From Ancylobacter lacus (GTDB lineage Bacteria; Pseudomonadota; Alphaproteobacteria; Rhizobiales; Xanthobacteraceae), in NCBI RefSeq assembly GCF_018390635.1, contig NZ_JAHBGE010000080.1:1-43515 (forward strand): a stretch of DNA of 43,515 nt, written 5' to 3'. Under the pieces are notes generated by a model. That model saw only the letters and a program-made list of their open reading frames with translations, was not told the origin of the DNA and searched no databases. The translations under genes and the position numbers were made by a program. Shown piece after piece: positions 37,588-43,515 of the stretch (positions are counted from its first letter, which is position 1; the number at the start of each line of letters is the position of its first letter).

Positions 37588-38330
37588 ATGCGGTGGAGGG
37601 CGACGATCGGCTGGGGCGTGTCGCTGGGGGGCGGCATCGGCGGCTTCCGCGACGCAATCCCGCTGCACCCGCTCCTGCCGTTGCGCCATCCGTTCGGCCT
37701 CGTGCCCGGAACGGCCGGCCCGCGGCCGCAGGTGCCGCGGGACGGCGTCTTCACCTCGCCATGTACGCGCTCTGGCGCTGGCGGGAGGAATTCGGGCTGT
37801 GGCGCAACCGGCGGGCGGCCGAAGGGCGACGCCGCGCCGCGGCGGTGATGCTGGGCTTCGGGCTCTCGCACCTGCTCGACGCGGTGCTGTCGACAAGCTG
37901 CCTCGACGCGGTGCTGTCGACAAGCTGCCCGGCCTCCATCGCCTCCGGCTCGACACCACCTGTCCGTCGGCATGGGACCTCGGCCGGCTGGCCCGCTTCG
38001 GCCTCGTGCCGATGGCGCCGGGCGCCAAGCTGCTCGCCGGCCGGAGCGGGCCCGGCGGCGGCCCGGTGCGCCGCGCTCGCGCAGCTCCTGCTGGCACGAC
38101 CGCCACGGCCGGCCCCGCGACGTGGCGCCCGGCGCCGCCATGCATGCGCCGGGCGCGGCCGGCGCAACGCCGGTGTGGAGCGATTCCGCCATGGCGGTCG
38201 TCGTGCCGGACCTGCCGCCGGGCGGCCGCTGGCGGCTCTACCGCGCCGGGGCGCTGCTGGTGACCGGCGGCGTCGTTCCCGCCGGATGCCTGCGCTGGAG
38301 CCGGCCGGCCCGAGCCGCCTCCGCCGTGGC
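37588..38330 (+). pseudogene. Probable frameshifted gene of unknown family
   Basis: An ATG at 37588 has GGGAGG 7 bases upstream, and the frame from it (MRWRATIGWGVSLGGGIGG...) shows strongly G/C third positions to about 37755. The signal then moves to a second frame (MYALWRWREEFGLW..., 37761 to about 37930), a third (LDTTCPSAWDLGRLARFGLVP..., to about 38075) and a fourth (SAMAVVVPDLPPGGRWRLYRAG..., to about 38310). Each change equals loss of one base. This suggests a decayed gene, or missed bases in GC-rich sequence. The second segment holds an in-frame 27-base duplication. I do not recognise the protein. The frame assessment was by eye only. Confidence 0.4.
37875..37928 (+). repeat. Perfect 27-bp tandem duplication
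   Basis: Two identical 27-base units (37875-37901 and 37902-37928) follow directly. In the frame of the surrounding coding-like segment they repeat nine residues (LDAVLSTSC). Being a multiple of three, the duplication would not itself break the frame. Confidence 0.9.
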
Positions 38331-38591
38331 ACCGGCCATGGCGCCCGGCGCCACGCATGGGGGAAGGCCGGGCACGGGCCGCCGGGAGCGCGTGTTCCGC
38401 AGACGGCCCGCCACACGGTCCGCCGCCCCGCCCGGCCGGCCCGGAGCCCGGAGCCCGGGTGGGGCTCTGGGCGAATAGAAGCGCCGGGCGGCCATCGCGC
38501 CCCGCCCGCCACGGCGGCGGACGTCTTCCCGTTACCGGGGAATCCGGTCAGGATCGCCGCGCGGCGTGGCGCCGCGGGGGCGGCGCACGCG

Positions 38592-39218
38592 ATGTTCGAC
38601 TATTTCGTCTCGGCGGCGATAACGATGCTGGTGGTGCTCGATCCGATCGGGCTGGCGCCGCTGTTCCTCGGCGTGACCGGCGGCCTCTCGACCGAGGAGC
38701 GCCGCAAGGTGGCGTTGCGCGCCACCGCTATCGCGCTTGCCATCCTCGCCACCTTCGGCGCCATCGGCGCGCCGCTGCTTCATGCGCTGGGCATCACCCT
38801 GCCCGCCTTCCGCATCGCCGGCGGCCTGCTGCTGTTCGCCATCTCCTTCGAGATGGTCTTCGCCCGCCGCACCGAGCGGGCGCCGGACGAAGTCGAGAAT
38901 TCGGCGCGCGAACACCGGCTGCACAATCTCGCGGTGTTCCCCCTCGCCATCCCGCTGATGGCGGGGCCCGGCGCCATCACCGCGATGATGCTGCTGGCGG
39001 GCGAAGCCAGGGGCGACCCGATCCGACTCGCCGGCCTCTTCGCCATCACCGCCGTGGTGGTCGGTCTCTGCCTCGCGGTCTATCTCGCCGCCGACCGCAC
39101 CAACCGCCTGCTCGGCGTGACCGGCAACGCCATCCTCACCCGGCTGCTCGGCGTGGTGCTGACCGCCCTCGCCGTTCAGTTCGTCATCGACGGCATACGC
39201 GGCGCGTTCTTCGCCTGA
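38592..39218 (+). CDS. MarC family integral membrane protein
   Basis: This 208-residue inner-membrane protein has about six hydrophobic helices and the MarC/UPF0056 landmarks: TMLVVLDPIGLAPLFLGVT near the N-terminus, FRIAGGLLLFAISFEMVF in the middle and AVFPLAIPLMAGPGAITAMM. Despite the family name, a role in multiple antibiotic resistance has not held up and the function is unknown. The ATG at 38592 begins the family homology; the open frame continues more than 1 kb upstream, but that part is not family-like and overlaps the frameshifted gene. The ribosome site is weak. It converges with ssb, 39 bases between stops. Confidence 0.9.
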   Translation: MFDYFVSAAITMLVVLDPIGLAPLFLGVTGGLSTEERRKVALRATAIALAILATFGAIGAPLLHALGITLPAFRIAGGLLLFAISFEMVFARRTERAPDEVENSAREHRLHNLAVFPLAIPLMAGPGAITAMMLLAGEARGDPIRLAGLFAITAVVVGLCLAVYLAADRTNRLLGVTGNAILTRLLGVVLTALAVQFVIDGIRGAFFA

Positions 39219-39257
39219 GGCCCGCGCCTTACCTGCGGCCGCGCGGCGTGGTCGCGC

Positions 39258-39830
39258 TCAGAACGGAATCTCGTCGTCGAGATCGCCGCCGCGCCCGCCA
39301 CCGAAGCCGCCGCCCGCGCCCCCGCCGGAGCCGCCCGAGCCGAAGCCGCCCGCCGGGGCCGGCTTGCGCTCGCCGCCACCGCGCCCGCTGAAGCTGCCGC
39401 CGCCGAAGCCGGTGCCCCCGGAGCCGAAATCGGAACCGCTGGAGCCGAAATCGTCACCCGCGCCTTCGGAACCGCCGCCACGGCTGTCCAGCAGGGTCAG
39501 TTCCCCACGGAACGGACGCAGCACCACTTCGGTGAAATAGCGCTCGGCGCCGCCCTGGTCGGTCGCCTTGCGGGTTTCGAGCTGGCCTTCGATATAGACC
39601 TTGGAGCCCTTGCGCAGATACTGTTCCGCCACCCGCAGCAGGTTCTCGTTGAAGATCACGACGCTGTGCCATTCGGTGCGCTCCTTGCGCTCGCCCGAGG
39701 CCTTGTCGCGCCAGGTCTCCGAGGTCGCGATGCGCAGGTTGCACACCCGTCCGCCGTTCTGGAAGGTCCGCACTTCCGGGTCGCGGCCGAGATTGCCGAC
39801 CAGGATCACCTTGTTGACGCTGCCCGCCAT
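39258..39830 (-). CDS. ssb: Single-stranded DNA-binding protein
   Basis: This 190-residue protein coats single-stranded DNA during replication, recombination and repair. The OB fold spans about residues 3-110 ([48 protein letters not shown]). A flexible glycine- and serine-rich tail follows, and the protein ends with the acidic tip DDEIPF, which binds partner proteins. The ATG at 39830 has GGAG 7 bases upstream and gives the normal N-terminus. It diverges from the uvrA side, and the region between contains a perfect LexA box, so SOS control is likely. Confidence 0.96.
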   Translation of the reverse strand: MAGSVNKVILVGNLGRDPEVRTFQNGGRVCNLRIATSETWRDKASGERKERTEWHSVVIFNENLLRVAEQYLRKGSKVYIEGQLETRKATDQGGAERYFTEVVLRPFRGELTLLDSRGGGSEGAGDDFGSSGSDFGSGGTGFGGGSFSGRGGGERKPAPAGGFGSGGSGGGAGGGFGGGRGGDLDDEIPF

Positions 39831-39983
39831 TCCCGTTCTCCGTCCCATCGCGCCGGTGGCGGCGCCCTGTCTGGCCGCATCCTAGCCGACCTGCCCCTCG
39901 GGGTCAGTCGGCGCGGCGCCTTGTCCACATATGGTGGGGTCGCCGCGGACCGACCGCAACGAACCCCAACCGCGTTCAATCGA

Positions 39984-39998
39984 GTTCTTGTTTTGTTC
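39984..39998. promoter_or_regulatory. LexA (SOS) box GTTC-N7-GTTC
   Basis: GTTCTTGTTTTGTTC matches exactly the direct-repeat operator known for alphaproteobacterial LexA. It lies in the 276-base region between ssb and the small gene in front of uvrA, both SOS genes in related bacteria (for ssb and uvrA). On the plus strand it overlaps a weak -35 (TTGTTT, 39988-39993) spaced 17 bases from TAGCTT (40011-40016), a place where LexA would block transcription. Confidence 0.85.
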
Positions 39999-40109
39999 CT
40001 AACATTGCCCTAGCTTTTGCGCAAGCGCAGATACGAGGCTGCGATTCCGGCGTAGAAGCAGGGACGGGCGGCTGGCGCCGGGCCGGCGCATCACTATCTT
40101 GGAGCCATG

Positions 40110-40289
40110 ATGATGAGGAACACCGATACCTCGCCGCCGCGCGCCCGTCCGTCGCGGCCCGCCGCCACACGTGCCCTCGCGCTGCGCGCCGAGGCCTCCC
40201 GCCGCGACGCCGCCGGCTGGCTCATGCTCGTCGTGGCCGCCGGCCTCGCCGCGCTGAGCTGTCTCCACCTGATCGGCGCCCTGCCCTGA
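40110..40289 (+). CDS. Small single-helix membrane protein upstream of uvrA
   Basis: This 59-residue protein has a basic, proline- and arginine-rich N-terminal half and one membrane helix near its C-terminus ([22 protein letters not shown]). Three ATGs stand in a row (40107, 40110, 40113); GGAG at 40101-40104 fits the second or third. Codon third positions are strongly G/C across the frame. It lies directly downstream of the LexA box and 100 bases before uvrA on the same strand, so it may be SOS-induced, like small membrane cell-division inhibitors in other bacteria. No homology is recognised and that role is only a suggestion. Confidence 0.6.
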   Translation: MMRNTDTSPPRARPSRPAATRALALRAEASRRDAAGWLMLVVAAGLAALSCLHLIGALP

Positions 40290-40389
40290 GGCGCGGCGGC
40301 CCCGGCCGCCCGCCCCACCGATCGCCTGAACGCCGCCGTGCCCGTGAGCACGGCGTGCCCCTGAACGCCGCAATGCCCGGAAGGCCAGA

Positions 40390-43293
<2,904 letters not shown>

Positions 43294-43302
43294 GGCGGCA
43301 GC

Positions 43303-43327
43303 GGGCGCCGCGCCGGGCCGGGCGCCC
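43303..43327 (+). terminator. GC-rich hairpin downstream of uvrA
   Basis: GGGCGCC (43303-43309) pairs perfectly with GGCGCCC (43321-43327) across an 11-base loop, starting 10 bases after the uvrA stop. There is no T run, so termination strength is uncertain. Confidence 0.45.
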
Positions 43328-43394
43328 CGTGCCGACCCCCCGGCCGGAATCAGAAGAGGGTGGCCTTCTATCTGGCGTGGCCCGCGATCAGAAA

Positions 43395-43430
43395 ATAATC
43401 CTAGACAATCGTCCTATCATCTGGGATTCT
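43395..43430. promoter_or_regulatory. AT-rich dyad near the right edge
   Basis: An AT-rich island holds an imperfect dyad TAGAC-AATC-GTCCTA (43402-43416) within outer repeats AATCC (43397-43401) and GGATT (43424-43428). It could be the regulatory region of a gene beyond the window. Confidence 0.3.
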
Positions 43431-43515
43431 TGGCTCATCTGTCCCCGCCGAAGGGACGTGCCGGAGCGACCGGGGCGTGGGACGGGTGCGGTGGCCGTGG
43501 CGGAGGGAGTAACGC

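Noticed and set aside
37452..37600. Minus-strand C-terminal-looking frame (TFREVLEDLPRHASDIF...)
   Set aside because: Third-position composition is weak and there is no plausible start or continuation; left as non-coding.
37470..38591. Long N-terminal extension of the marC-type gene
   Set aside because: The frame is open by composition only. MarC homology and the membrane helices begin at 38592, and the upstream part overlaps segments with better coding signal in other frames.
39974..39987. A second LexA box formed by GTTC at 39974 and GTTC at 39984
   Set aside because: The spacing is six bases rather than seven.

Overview
This is a GC-rich stretch of an alphaproteobacterial chromosome. The order Hyphomicrobiales (Rhizobiales) is likely, and the conserved block uvrA / ssb / marC-type gene / gyrA / coaD / two cyclophilins / queA / tgt would fit Xanthobacteraceae-like genomes. 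The placement is inferred from gene content, codon third positions and an alphaproteobacterial LexA box (GTTC-N7-GTTC). I saw no phage, insertion sequence, integrase or CRISPR array.

Layout. 1-1.5 kb: a small secreted protein and a possible 21-residue ORF on the minus strand, a complete tRNA-Lys(TTT), and a P-loop kinase on the plus strand. 1.5-9.6 kb (minus): a tightly overlapping operon made of an AmiC-like cytosolic ligand sensor, an ANTAR antiterminator of AmiR type, a peptide-type ABC importer (two permeases, binding protein, fused double ATPase) and an acetamidase/formamidase. Its leader carries an intrinsic terminator plus an alternative antiterminator pairing. 9.6-18.4 kb (minus): a polyol (mannitol/sorbitol type) operon: HAD phosphatase, SorC-type regulator, binding protein, two permeases, ATPase, mannitol 2-dehydrogenase and fructokinase. 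18.7-23.2 kb (plus): an RND efflux adaptor and pump behind nested palindromes. 23.2-28.3 kb: a PAS hybrid histidine kinase, a membrane-anchored hypothetical protein and a diguanylate cyclase. 28.6-29.2 kb: wrbA. 29.4-37.4 kb (minus): tgt, queA, two cyclophilins, coaD, a DUF2218 protein, a LOG-family protein and gyrA. 37.4-38.6 kb: a GC-rich gap holding what looks like a frameshifted gene with an in-frame 27-bp duplication. 38.6-43.3 kb: a marC-type gene, ssb (minus), a 59-residue membrane protein and uvrA.

How the genes fit together. In the amide/peptide operon, uptake, hydrolysis and ligand-sensing antitermination appear to be packed in one transcript. In the polyol operon, mannitol would enter by the ABC importer, be oxidised to fructose and then phosphorylated, under the SorC-type regulator. 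ssb and the small gene plus uvrA diverge from a region with one perfect LexA box, so they are probably one SOS unit. queA and tgt serve queuosine synthesis, but this Tgt lacks three of the four zinc ligands known from E. coli and Zymomonas Tgt. The most interesting items are the attenuator leader, the zinc-site-depleted Tgt, the SOS-linked small membrane protein and the frameshifted gene upstream of gyrA.
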